A model generated the notes under the pieces. The model was not told the origin of the DNA, made no database searches, and worked only from the letters and a program-made list of their open reading frames with translations. Source: Verrucomicrobiota bacterium (GTDB taxonomy: Bacteria; Verrucomicrobiota; Verrucomicrobiia; Chthoniobacterales; SZAS-18). From it: a stretch of 64,000 nucleotides of DNA. Both the position numbers and the translations under genes were made by a program. This document shows positions 17,364-25,842 of the stretch, piece after piece (the stretch's first letter is position 1; each line of letters starts with the position of its first letter). The DNA lies in the NCBI GenBank assembly GCA_025353105.1, contig JANXRG010000088.1:44506-108505 (forward strand). Direction: 5' to 3'.

Positions 17364-17656
17364 AAGAGGGGATTCCTACCGATGAGAATATCTCACGATT
17401 GAGAGAAGAAAAGCAGAATTTACAAACGGTCGTTTCATTTGTGCAAAAGCGGGTCAGTCCCACGAATGAAAATCCGGCGTCGATTTGCGAAAGGACGCAA
17501 CTCGCGGGCTTCGATGCCGATGCGCTCTCTGACGCCCGTTTGACGCCACCGCCCCGGCGTCGCTTGGTGACCCGTCGTGATTGCGACTCATCCCGAAATT
17601 ACGGGGTCGAGCAGAATTGATAATTGGTTCAACCGTGGGTGTTAGGGAACAAATGA
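17364..17656. other. Intergenic region upstream of the sigma-54 regulator
   Basis: These 293 bases separate the amidohydrolase stop from the regulator start and are more AT-rich than the surroundings. A TGAGA-ATA-TCTCA dyad lies at 17383-17395, about 20 bases upstream of the regulator ATG, where it could overlap the promoter or leader. I see no gene, tRNA or clear sigma-54 promoter. Confidence 0.4.
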
Positions 17657-18892
17657 TCATTTGGCCGACATCCGGACGGACACCCCGGAAACGACCGCCC
17701 AATCGACGTTGCCCTGGTGGTCGATGATGCGCTCCGAAAGATTCGCACCGTCGCCGCCGCGAATGGCGATCAAATCGGCCTGGGCTCCCGCGCGCAGGAC
17801 ACCAAGCCGGCCCGCCAAGCCGAGCGCCCGCGCCCCATTCGTCGTCGCCATTTCGATGAATTCGCCCGGGGAGATTTCCGGGAAAATCTCCCGCGCCGCG
17901 CGCATCTCTTCGAACATATTCAGCGACTGATTGCTCGCGAGGCTGTCCGTGCCGAGACACACGTTGACCTCGAGCGCGCGCAATCGCGCCATGGGAAACG
18001 GTCGGTGAGAAAAATAGCGGTGACTGCGCGGGCAGTGCACGACCGAGATGTCGTGCAGAAATCCGTGCGGCTGCAGCAGCGGCTCGTCCTCCACCGGCAA
18101 TTCGTTGAGGTGGGCGATGATTGTCTCGGGGCCGATGGCCGCGGCCTCCGCGAGAATGCGCAGCGACGATCGACCATTCCCGCAATCGGCCATCGGCCGT
18201 CCGACCGAGCGCAGAAAATTGAAGAGCGGTCCGGCGCCGTCGGCGAACATCGTCTGCTCCTCGTGGGATTCGCCAATGTGCGTCGTCACGGGCAGGCCGT
18301 GCCGCCGGGCCATCGCCCGCGAGAGTCGAAAAAGCTCAATCGACGCCGTGTACGGAGCATGCGGGCTCAGCCCCACCCCGCCCCTCCACTCGGGCCGCTG
18401 CCCCAGAAAATTCATCGCCGTTGAAACGATATCTTCGGCCGGCGGCGTCTGCCGTAGATCGATCAACTCGAAGAACCACCAGGTCCGTAACGGCGGCCGC
18501 CGCATTTTCGGGAGCAAGCCCGGAAAGGACTCGATGTTGAGCACGGTGGTCGTCCCCGTGTTGATGCACTCGGTGCAGCCCTTCTCGATCGCGGCAAGAA
18601 AATCATCCTCGGTGAGATCGCGCTTCACGGCATTGATGCGTTGAATCCAAGCAGCAAAACTTTCCGGCCGGAGGAGCGCGCCCCGCAGGCCGGTGTAATC
18701 GAGATGACAATGCGCGTTAATCAAACCCGGCATCAAAATCACTTCGCCCAAATCCTCCGCCTCCCCCGCCCAGGCGGGCCGGATGCCGTCCCAAGTCCCG
18801 ACCGCCGCGATCGTGTCACCCGCCACCACCACCGCGCCATTCTCGATCGGCGGACCGACCATGGGCACGACGTGGCGGGCGCGGTAGATCAT
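17657..18892 (-). CDS. Amidohydrolase (aminohydrolase/deaminase type)
   Basis: The 411-residue TIM-barrel metal hydrolase shows the metal ligands of the ATZ/TRZ and adenosine-type deaminase group: PGLINAHCHLDYTGL (HxH), THIGESHEEQT, VHCPRSHRYF and LGTDSLASN with the catalytic aspartate. This pattern occurs in S-adenosylhomocysteine/methylthioadenosine deaminases, guanine deaminases and aminofutalosine deaminase of the alternative menaquinone route. The last is a reasonable guess, but no mqn genes are nearby. It lies 60 bases downstream of the DR2241-like gene on the same strand and may be co-transcribed with it and the CbiX gene. Confidence 0.8.
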   Translation of the reverse strand: MIYRARHVVPMVGPPIENGAVVVAGDTIAAVGTWDGIRPAWAGEAEDLGEVILMPGLINAHCHLDYTGLRGALLRPESFAAWIQRINAVKRDLTEDDFLAAIEKGCTECINTGTTTVLNIESFPGLLPKMRRPPLRTWWFFELIDLRQTPPAEDIVSTAMNFLGQRPEWRGGVGLSPHAPYTASIELFRLSRAMARRHGLPVTTHIGESHEEQTMFADGAGPLFNFLRSVGRPMADCGNGRSSLRILAEAAAIGPETIIAHLNELPVEDEPLLQPHGFLHDISVVHCPRSHRYFSHRPFPMARLRALEVNVCLGTDSLASNQSLNMFEEMRAAREIFPEISPGEFIEMATTNGARALGLAGRLGVLRAGAQADLIAIRGGDGANLSERIIDHQGNVDWAVVSGVSVRMSAK

Positions 18893-18952
18893 GACGCGAT
18901 TGTCACTCGCCGCCGTGCGCCCGACAATCCCGCACTTTCGCGGACCACACGT

Positions 18953-19615
18953 TCACGGCTTCGACGCCATTTCACCTTTTACCTTGGGACGCGCCGCCGC
19001 GACGAGGATATTGCACATCTCCGAACAGAACAACGGAATGACCGCTTCACCCGCGCCAGTCTGATCGAATTCCGCGGAGAATTTCTCCGGCGGCAGCGAC
19101 GTCAACTCCGCGCCGTCGTTTTCCAGTTTCCACAGGATTGTGCGCAGACAGCCGCCGGCCGAGCCGCAGTTCGCCCCGGTCAGCTCGTCGGCCTGTTTCG
19201 TCGTGATCAATCCCGTGATGCGATACATCCCGGTCTGACGTGAAACGGTCTGACGCAGCGAGGTGATCCGGAGTCGCGACTCGCGCCATGCGATCCACTG
19301 GCCCAGCGCCGCGGGATAAAAATAATCGAGCGCGAGACACACGGCGGAGAGATCGGGCAACGCGAGCACCCAGTCGCGCCGCAACGTCGGCGCCGTTTTC
19401 AGCGGCCGGTACCCGCCCGCATCGTCCTTCGTGCCCAGCGCGCGGGCATCCTCGGCGCGCTCGAATCGCTCGAGATCCGTCCGCCCCGCGTCCTGGCGAT
19501 GGCGCAGTTCAAATCCGCCTCCGTCGCCTGACGCGATCAGAACTTGTCCGATCCGGCATCGTCCCTCCGCGAGCGCGAGGGCGAGCGCGTCCTCAAGTCG
19601 TCCCATGTTTCGCAT
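18953..19615 (-). CDS. DR2241-like 4Fe-4S protein paired with CbiX
   Basis: The 220-residue product overlaps the end of the CbiX gene by 23 bases (ATG at the complement of 19613-19615; another ATG three codons on). The C-terminal half carries four cysteines in two pairs, GANCGSAGGC and FCSEMCNIL, which could bind one [4Fe-4S] cluster. The segments YPAALGQWIAWRESRL and RQTGMYRI resemble, as I recall, the domain fused to CbiX in Deinococcus DR2241. Here the two parts are separate overlapping genes. A redox role in tetrapyrrole or siroheme/cobalamin metal insertion is inferred from that association; the activity is unknown. Confidence 0.6.
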   Translation of the reverse strand: MRNMGRLEDALALALAEGRCRIGQVLIASGDGGGFELRHRQDAGRTDLERFERAEDARALGTKDDAGGYRPLKTAPTLRRDWVLALPDLSAVCLALDYFYPAALGQWIAWRESRLRITSLRQTVSRQTGMYRITGLITTKQADELTGANCGSAGGCLRTILWKLENDGAELTSLPPEKFSAEFDQTGAGEAVIPLFCSEMCNILVAAARPKVKGEMASKP

Positions 19616-20414
19616 CAAACGCGGCCACCTGATCCAGAATAATTTCCGCAAACTGCGGCTCCGTGCCGATCGCGCTCGCGTAATAGAGTCGGCGACCGCG
19701 CAGCTCGCGCGGATTCTTCCGGAAAACATCGCGTTCGCTGGCCGCGGCAGTCGGCTCGCTCTCGAGGCCGAGCAAGACCGGAATGTCCTGATACGAGTGC
19801 AGTCCATCCGAAATGAAGAAAGGCACCACCACCACATTGGGTGCGGTGGTCAGCTCGTCCCATTTCGAAATGAGCGGCGGCTCCTCCATGTAGGTCGCCA
19901 GCACCTCGGCGAATTGCGTGCGTTCGCGCAGACGCTCTACCTGCTCCTTGGCGGCGACCGCGGAATTGTCATTCAGGCCGGTGCCGTGGCCGACGATAAG
20001 CAGGCTCGCCTCGCTCTCGCGCACGCCCGGCGCCACTTCGCGCGCGCGGCGGAGCAGCAGTTCGGTCATGCGCTCGTGACTGCCCGCCGGCTCGCAATAT
20101 TTCCAGACGGTACCGTCGGACCTCGTCGTGACAGGACCCGACAATTCCAATTCGCGCGGGATCACGGTCGTCGTGAAGTAGCCTTCGCTGATGAAGTTCG
20201 GCACGACGTACACCTCGCGTTTGTCGAAAAGATAATCCGCCTGGCGCAGGCTGGGCTCCTCTTTCCAGAATGCGCACGCCACCTCGCCAAAAACGCGGCG
20301 CGCGCGAATCACGTCTGCGTGCAGATGGCTCGGCGGACTCGAGTCTGGGTTCTGCGTTGAGCCATGGCCGACGATGAGGAGCGCGGAGCCCGGCTTGGAA
20401 AAAACGGAAAGCAT
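19593..20414 (-). CDS. Sirohydrochlorin chelatase-like protein (CbiX family, two-domain)
   Basis: The 273-residue protein has two CbiX/class II chelatase repeats. Each starts with a hydrophobic strand and a GHG motif: ALLIVGHGSTQNPD near residue 12 and LLIVGHGTGLNDN near 140. The second is followed by VVVPFFISDGLHSYQDIP with a candidate metal histidine. Such proteins insert Co2+ or related ions into sirohydrochlorin or are related chelatases. It is translationally coupled to the DR2241-like gene, with the amidohydrolase downstream. No other cobalamin or siroheme genes are in the window. Confidence 0.82.
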   Translation of the reverse strand: MLSVFSKPGSALLIVGHGSTQNPDSSPPSHLHADVIRARRVFGEVACAFWKEEPSLRQADYLFDKREVYVVPNFISEGYFTTTVIPRELELSGPVTTRSDGTVWKYCEPAGSHERMTELLLRRAREVAPGVRESEASLLIVGHGTGLNDNSAVAAKEQVERLRERTQFAEVLATYMEEPPLISKWDELTTAPNVVVVPFFISDGLHSYQDIPVLLGLESEPTAAASERDVFRKNPRELRGRRLYYASAIGTEPQFAEIILDQVAAFDAKHGTT

Positions 20415-20501
20415 CGCGCGGGCACGCTACCGAACCGTTCCCAGATGACAAGGTCAGGTGCGGCCGCGCCGCAGATTTTTATGCCGGAACCTGGGGCTAC
20501 A

Positions 20502-21293
20502 CTAGGGCTTCAGCATCGACTCCAGTTTAACGGCTAAATCCTCGCGCCCGTAGGTGTCGCGCAGGACTCCTTGTTTATCCACCAGCCAGAGAGCGGGAAT
20601 GCTCTGGATGCCGAACTTCACGGCCATTTCGTTCTTCCAGCCGAGACCGTCGAAATATTGCGGCCAGAACATATTCTCGCGCGCGACGACCGCGTCGAGC
20701 TTCGCGCGGTCCTTGTCGAGGCTGATGCCGACAATCTCCACGCCGCGATCCTTGAAGCGATTCATCACTTCCTTGAAGCCGGGCAGATCCTGCATGCACG
20801 GCCCGCACCAGGTGGCCCAGAAGTCGATGACCACGACTTTGCTGCGCAGTGCGGCCAGATCGAACGTGCGCCCGTCCGTTGAGGTGAATTTCAGCTCGAG
20901 CGGTTTGCCGATCCGACCCAGCCGCGCGAGCTGACTCTGCGCGCTCGCCCGCATCCGGTCGGTCGCGACCGGCGCGGCGGCGACGCGTCCAAAAAGCGTC
21001 TTTGCCTCGGCATCGGGGCTCTCGTACGCAATCTCCAAGAGTCCCTCGATCGGCTCCGGGCGCGTGGGGTATTCCACAATCAATTTCTCGACCTCGGCAT
21101 TGAAGAAGATGAGGGCCGCGCGCTCCCCCTTTTCTTTGTAAATGACATCGCGCGCATCGCTCGCCGCCTTGATCTTGACCTTCACGACATCGGGAGTGGG
21201 TTCCGCCGCCCGGGCCGGGAGTGCCGAGGCGAGCAGGGCGAGCACCAATCCGGCGGAGAGGATCCGAGCGGTTGACGGGAAGAGGAATCTCAT
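20502..21293 (-). CDS. TlpA-type periplasmic thioredoxin
   Basis: The 263-residue product has a signal peptide ending ALPARA and a helical linker domain of about 100 residues. A C-terminal TlpA/ResA-like thioredoxin domain follows, with VVVIDFWATWCGPCMQDLPG (C163/C166) and a cis-proline segment IQSIPALWLVDKQG. It likely reduces or exchanges disulfides of an envelope protein such as a cytochrome. It is not clustered with cytochrome c maturation genes. The N-terminal helical part has no family I recognise. Confidence 0.9.
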   Translation of the reverse strand: MRFLFPSTARILSAGLVLALLASALPARAAEPTPDVVKVKIKAASDARDVIYKEKGERAALIFFNAEVEKLIVEYPTRPEPIEGLLEIAYESPDAEAKTLFGRVAAAPVATDRMRASAQSQLARLGRIGKPLELKFTSTDGRTFDLAALRSKVVVIDFWATWCGPCMQDLPGFKEVMNRFKDRGVEIVGISLDKDRAKLDAVVARENMFWPQYFDGLGWKNEMAVKFGIQSIPALWLVDKQGVLRDTYGREDLAVKLESMLKP

Positions 21294-21381
21294 GCGTTCA
21301 GCCTAAAGCCGCTCAGGGCGCGCTCAAGGCTAAGCCGCATTCAAAACTTGCGTAATCCAAGGCCGGCGACCGATCCCGGGC

Positions 21382-21831
21382 TCATTTTCGTTTTCTGGAA
21401 CGGGCGGGCGGGCTTGGCTGCGGTGTTTTTCGTTTGGGCGGGACCGCGCGCACCGCGCGGGCGGTATCGTCCACCGGATACTGATTCCCGGAATCCTGAT
21501 AATTCTCACCGAGATTGCTCGGCCAGCGATCGAGCACCTGCACCTCCGTTGTGATCACGTTCGTCGCCTGCAGCTCCGCGTAGCACTCGACAACATATTC
21601 CTGCATCGGCTTGCCGCTGATCACGCCGAAATCGATCGTGTGCGAAACGTCGAAGAACCGGACGGCGATCTTGAAATTGTTGATCTTGGTGCGGTTCAGG
21701 CCGGGGTTGTCGACCAGCTCCAGTTTGCCGTCGAGCTTCGTTTTCTTCCGATTCCAAGGCACGCGCAACAAGCCGCGGTACTCAAACGAGAAGCCCTCGA
21801 AATAGTCATGCAGGTCGACGGCAACAATCAC
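21382..21831 (-). CDS. Hypothetical protein divergent from the polyamine operon
   Basis: The 149-residue product is not recognised. It starts MIVAVDLHDYFEGFSFEYRG, is predicted mainly beta, and ends in a Pro/Lys/Arg-rich tail (PPKRKTPQPSPPARSRKRK). No signal peptide or membrane helix is visible, so it is probably cytoplasmic. Its start is 86 bases from the divergent DUF4178 gene, so the two may share a control region. Coding likelihood is supported by length, normal composition and the absence of a better frame. Confidence 0.6.
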   Translation of the reverse strand: MIVAVDLHDYFEGFSFEYRGLLRVPWNRKKTKLDGKLELVDNPGLNRTKINNFKIAVRFFDVSHTIDFGVISGKPMQEYVVECYAELQATNVITTEVQVLDRWPSNLGENYQDSGNQYPVDDTARAVRAVPPKRKTPQPSPPARSRKRK

Positions 21832-21917
21832 GCCGCCAGACTATTTTGGCCCGGGGCGGATGCCCAGCGCAATCAGCGCGCCTTTCCCCTTGCCGTTCAT
21901 TTTCCCGGGCCAGTAGG

Positions 21918-23840
21918 ATGCGCGCAGTGTCCTCGATCCGCGCCTACGATTGCCCGAGCTGCGGTGCGACGCTGACTTTCGAGTCCAGCATCTCGATTTC
22001 GGCGGTTTGCCCGTTCTGCCGCTCGCTCGTCATCCGGCGCGATCTCAACGTTGAGACGCTCGGCACGCTCGCCCAGCTCCCGCCCGATCTCAGTCCGCTC
22101 CAGATCGGCACGACGGGAAATTTTCAGGGCGTCGGCTTCCGCCTCTGCGGCCGCCTGCGCTGGCATTGGACCGGCGGGAGCTGGACCGAGTGGTTCGCCG
22201 AGTGCGGAACCGACGGTTACGTCTGGATCGCGGAGACCCAGGGCTTCTTCACCTTCAGCCGCGAGGTGGAAGCCGGGGAGCTGCCGCGCATGGACGAAAT
22301 CGTCGTCGGGCACAAGCAACCGTTTGGCGAGAAGACGTGGATGGTAATCGACGTGAAGGACGCGGTTTGTGTGGGGGGCGAAGGCGAGCTGCCGGAAGTG
22401 ATCCAGCCCGGCCTGCCCCGCCGCAGCGCGGACCTGCAGGGCAGCCATGGCGAATTCGCCACACTCGAGACGGGGACCAAGGGCACCGAGATGTTCGAGG
22501 GGCGTTACGCGCGTTTCGCCGAGATGAATTTCATGAATCTGCGGCCGGTGCCGGGGTGGACCCCCGGCGCCGAAAACGCGCGCATCGAGGGAAAATCGAC
22601 CAGCTTCTCCTGCCCGAATTGCGCCGCGCCGGTGGAGGTGCGCGCCGCCGGGTTGTCGATGTCGGCCGTCTGCGGCAGTTGCGGCACGATCATCGACACC
22701 TCGGACGAGCGGCATCAAATTCTCGAGAAAGCCGACGCGAAGCTCCGCGATCATCCGCCGAAAATTCCGATCGGCCGGCGCGGCAAGTTCCGCGAAACGG
22801 AGTACGAGGTGATCGGTTTCGTGCGGCGCTCCGACGGTGACGCGGAGTGGTCGGAGTATCTGCTTTTCAATCCGTGGCGCGGCTTTGACTGGCTCGTCAC
22901 TTACAACGGCCATTGGACCTTCGTGGAGCGGATGCTCGAAACGCCGCGCGACAGCGACCCCGCGCCGCTCGGTTTCCGGCTCTACGCTGATTACAAGGCC
23001 AGCGTGGTCGCGGTCCTGGGTGAGTTTTACTGGCAGACCTCCACGTCCGAGCGCACGGACAACCAGGATTTCATCCTGCCGCCGTATGTGCTCTCGCGTG
23101 AGGCGTATCCTGACCTCGCCGAGATCACATGGTCAAAGGGCGAGTACGTCGAAGGCAAGGAAGTCGGCGCGGCCTTTGGAGAGGAGGCGATTGAGGGGCC
23201 GACGGGACTGTATCTCAACCAGCCAAATCCCTTTGCGCAGCGTTGGCAATCGATTCGCCGCCCCATGTTCGTCGCGCTGCTGATCCTGTGCGGCCTGCAG
23301 ATGTATGCGTGCAGCGCGGCGGGTCTGCGGCAGGTCTACAACGGGCAGTTTGTCTTCCGGCGCGCCGAAGCCTCGCGCGTTCTGACAAGTGATCCCATAG
23401 ATTTGAGCGGCAGCGCCTCGAAGGTGACGATCGAGGGCTTCGCCAACGTCGCAAATAATTGGCTCAACCTCGACGTCGGTCTCCTCGACGAAGCGACCGG
23501 CAATCGGTTTGAGAAGGATCTCGAGATTGAGTTTTACTCGGGCACCGACTCCGACGGTTTCTGGTCGGAAGGAAGCAAGCAGGCCGCCGGAACAATCAGC
23601 GGCGTGCCACCGGGAAAATATCGCCTGACGATTGAGCCCGACGCGGATCCCAAGATCAATGAGATGCCGTTTTCCGTCCGCGTAAACCGCGGCGGCGTGT
23701 TTTGGTCAAATTTCCTGATGACGCTTGCCGCGCTCCTCCTCTATCCGATGTACCTGCTCATTCGATCCTCGTCGTTCGAGCGGGCGCGCTGGTCGGAGAG
23801 CGATATCTCGCCGGAGTCGTCCGGCGGCAGTGACGAATAA
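21918..23840 (+). CDS. Zinc-ribbon DUF4178 membrane protein
   Basis: The 640-residue product has two similar halves, each with a CxxC-CxxC zinc ribbon followed by a DUF4178-type beta domain. The first ribbon uses C12/C15 and C31/C34, the second C232/C235 and C252/C255. Each domain has the pattern seen in GTTGNFQGVGFRLCGRLRW and EVIGFVRRSDGDAEWSEYLL. Membrane helices lie near 450-468 and 595-615, with a probably external beta domain between them. The function of DUF4178 is unknown. It starts the operon and precedes the small membrane peptide by 27 bases. ATG 21918 follows a weak AGTAGG; the upstream open frame is not conserved-looking. Confidence 0.8.
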   Translation: MRAVSSIRAYDCPSCGATLTFESSISISAVCPFCRSLVIRRDLNVETLGTLAQLPPDLSPLQIGTTGNFQGVGFRLCGRLRWHWTGGSWTEWFAECGTDGYVWIAETQGFFTFSREVEAGELPRMDEIVVGHKQPFGEKTWMVIDVKDAVCVGGEGELPEVIQPGLPRRSADLQGSHGEFATLETGTKGTEMFEGRYARFAEMNFMNLRPVPGWTPGAENARIEGKSTSFSCPNCAAPVEVRAAGLSMSAVCGSCGTIIDTSDERHQILEKADAKLRDHPPKIPIGRRGKFRETEYEVIGFVRRSDGDAEWSEYLLFNPWRGFDWLVTYNGHWTFVERMLETPRDSDPAPLGFRLYADYKASVVAVLGEFYWQTSTSERTDNQDFILPPYVLSREAYPDLAEITWSKGEYVEGKEVGAAFGEEAIEGPTGLYLNQPNPFAQRWQSIRRPMFVALLILCGLQMYACSAAGLRQVYNGQFVFRRAEASRVLTSDPIDLSGSASKVTIEGFANVANNWLNLDVGLLDEATGNRFEKDLEIEFYSGTDSDGFWSEGSKQAAGTISGVPPGKYRLTIEPDADPKINEMPFSVRVNRGGVFWSNFLMTLAALLLYPMYLLIRSSSFERARWSESDISPESSGGSDE

Positions 23841-23867
23841 CCGCGCTGATTTCCACCCCACGCCACC

Positions 23868-24017
23868 ATGCTCCGTCATCCCATCTACCTGTTTCTCTGC
23901 GCCACCGGTTGCGCCTACCTGCTGTGGTCGAATGCGCGCGGCTTCAGTCCGTTTTACGCCTCCCAACCCTCCACCAGCGCCAGCCGGGCTTCCGGGGCGC
24001 GCCTACTGCACAAATGA
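23868..24017 (+). CDS. 49-residue membrane peptide in the polyamine operon
   Basis: ATG 23868 to TGA 24015-24017 encodes a peptide beginning MLRHPIYLFLCATGCAYLLW, one hydrophobic helix, followed by a polar serine-rich tail. It fits exactly between the DUF4178 gene (27-base gap) and the DUF350 gene (ATG 3 bases after this stop). That packing is the main support that it is real. I do not recognise its family. Confidence 0.6.
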   Translation: MLRHPIYLFLCATGCAYLLWSNARGFSPFYASQPSTSASRASGARLLHK

Positions 24018-24020
24018 ATT

Positions 24021-24230
24021 ATGAACCTGAACACCACCGCCATCCTTAACTCCGTCATCTTCGCCGTGCTCGGCGTGGTGATCTTCTGCGTCGGGTTCGT
24101 CCTCCTCGACAAACTCACGCCGTATCACCTTTGGAAGGAATTGACCGAACACCAGAACGTCGCGCTCGCCATCGTTGTCGGCTTCGGCATCCTCGGCATC
24201 TGCACGATTATTGCGGCCGCGATTCATTGA
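24021..24230 (+). CDS. DUF350 membrane protein
   Basis: The 69-residue protein has two membrane helices (residues 8-29 and 46-68) around a short loop LTPYHLWKELTEHQNVALAI. This is the single-repeat form of DUF350, the family that includes E. coli YjfL. The molecular function is unknown. It follows the 49-residue peptide with almost no gap and precedes the aminopropyltransferase by 57 bases. From memory, DUF350 and DUF4178 genes recur next to spermidine-synthase-like genes in other phyla. Confidence 0.82.
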   Translation: MNLNTTAILNSVIFAVLGVVIFCVGFVLLDKLTPYHLWKELTEHQNVALAIVVGFGILGICTIIAAAIH

Positions 24231-24287
24231 TTCGCCCGGCGCTGAATCAGCGGCCCGCCGCGTCGCGTCCGCGCCCGCTCCCCGCGC

Positions 24288-25808
24288 ATGAGCACGATGT
24301 CTGATCGCTCCACCCGCCTGCTGCTGCTGGCGTCGGTCTTTGCGATCGCCACGTGCGGACTGATTTATGAATTGATCGCCGGCACGCTCGCGAGCTATCT
24401 GCTGGGCGATTCGGTCACGCAATTCTCCACCGTCATCGGCGTGTACCTCTTCGCCATGGGCATCGGCTCATGGCTTTCGAAATACGTCGAGCGCAACGTG
24501 CTCGGCACGTTCATCCAGACCGAGTTGTTCATCGGCCTGATCGGCGGTTCCTCGGCCGCCGTGCTTTTCCTGCTCTTCGCGCAGATCAACTCCTTCCGCG
24601 TACTGCTGTATGCACTCGTGCTGATCATCGGCGCGCTGGTCGGGCTCGAAATTCCGCTGTTGCTGCGCATCCTCAAAGATCGGCTCGCGTTCAAGGATCT
24701 CGTTTCGAAGGTTTTCACGTTTGATTACATCGGCGCACTCCTCGCGTCGCTGCTCTTCCCGCTCGTGCTGGTCCCGCATCTCGGACTCGTGCGGGCCGGA
24801 TTTCTCTTCGGCATCCTGAATGTGCTCGTCGGCCTTGTGACCGTGTGGCTGCTGCGCGAGCAAGTGCCTTGGGCGCGCGGACACGCCGGGACCGGGTTCG
24901 TGATCCTCGCCGTCCTCCTCACCGGGTTTGCGCAATCGGACCGCATCATGACATGGTCGGAAGGCGCGACGTACTCCGACCCGGTCATCCACGCCCGCTC
25001 GTCGCCATACCAGCGCATCATCCTCACGCGCGCCGGCAACGACCTCCGGCTCTATCTCAACGGCAACCTGCAGTTCAGCCAGCGCGACGAGTACCGTTAT
25101 CACGAGGCGCTCGTCCATCCGGGCCTCGCGCGCGTGCCGCGCCGCGAGCGCGTGCTTGTCCTCGGCGGCGGCGACGGCCTCGCCGTGCGCGAAATCCTGA
25201 AATATCCGGACGTTCGTGAAGTGACGCTCGTGGACCTCGACGCGCAGATCACGAATCTCTTTTCCACGCAGGAACTCCTCGTGGAACTCAACGAGGGCGC
25301 GCTGCGTTCGCCAAAGGTCAAGGTCATCAATCAGGACGCCTTTATCTGGCTTAAACAGCAGACCGAAAAATTCGATTTTATCATCGCCGACTTTCCCGAC
25401 CCCTCGAATTTTTCCGTCGGCAAGCTCTACACCACGGCCTTCTACCGCGAGGTTCGCCGCGTTCTGCATCCGGATGGCGCGGTGGTGATCCAAAGCACCT
25501 CGCCGTACGTCGCGCGGCGATCCTTTTGGTGCGTGGTGCACACGCTCGACGCGTCGGGCTTCGTGACGGAGCCGTACCACGTTTATGTGCCGTCGTTCGG
25601 CGAATGGGGCTTCGTGCTCGCCGCGCCCCAGTCGCTGGCGCCGGTGGCCGACCTGCCGCCGGGCCTGCGTTTTCTCACGCCCGAAACGCTCGCCGGCCTG
25701 TTCCGCTTTCCGCCCGACATGGGCGATGTGCCGACGGAGGTGAACCGACTCAATAATCAGGCGCTCGTCCGAATGTTCGAAGAGGAGTGGAAGCAGTACG
25801 TCCATTGA
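24288..25808 (+). CDS. Membrane polyamine aminopropyltransferase (spermidine-synthase-like)
   Basis: The 506-residue product has about seven membrane helices in residues 10-225 (signature GLIYELIAGTLASYLLGDS), then a cytosolic-type spermidine synthase domain. The synthase part has LYLNGNLQFSQRDEYRYHE for amine binding, VLVLGGGDGLAVREILKYP for decarboxylated AdoMet, and FDFIIADFPDPSNF with the catalytic-type aspartate. It should move an aminopropyl group from decarboxylated AdoMet to an amine. The decarboxylase that supplies the donor is encoded three genes downstream-inclusive in the same operon. The amine acceptor is unknown. A second ATG at codon 4 is possible. Confidence 0.88.
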   Translation: MSTMSDRSTRLLLLASVFAIATCGLIYELIAGTLASYLLGDSVTQFSTVIGVYLFAMGIGSWLSKYVERNVLGTFIQTELFIGLIGGSSAAVLFLLFAQINSFRVLLYALVLIIGALVGLEIPLLLRILKDRLAFKDLVSKVFTFDYIGALLASLLFPLVLVPHLGLVRAGFLFGILNVLVGLVTVWLLREQVPWARGHAGTGFVILAVLLTGFAQSDRIMTWSEGATYSDPVIHARSSPYQRIILTRAGNDLRLYLNGNLQFSQRDEYRYHEALVHPGLARVPRRERVLVLGGGDGLAVREILKYPDVREVTLVDLDAQITNLFSTQELLVELNEGALRSPKVKVINQDAFIWLKQQTEKFDFIIADFPDPSNFSVGKLYTTAFYREVRRVLHPDGAVVIQSTSPYVARRSFWCVVHTLDASGFVTEPYHVYVPSFGEWGFVLAAPQSLAPVADLPPGLRFLTPETLAGLFRFPPDMGDVPTEVNRLNNQALVRMFEEEWKQYVH

Positions 25809-25842
25809 AATTCCCAACGTCGGATGCCGAACGCCGAATGAA
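25808..25842. repeat. GCCGAATG-type dispersed element at a start codon
   Basis: The gap between the aminopropyltransferase stop (25806-25808) and the oxidase start is a copy of the element ATTCC-AACG-GATGCCGAACGCCGAATGA. It is related to the sequence inside uvrB at 55847-55882 (reverse strand). The last ATG of the element is the likely oxidase start codon (25838). Confidence 0.5.

Noticed and set aside
24468-25817. 449-codon reading frame antisense to the aminopropyltransferase
   Set aside because: Highly charged His/Arg/Glu-rich composition and complete overlap with a well-supported gene.
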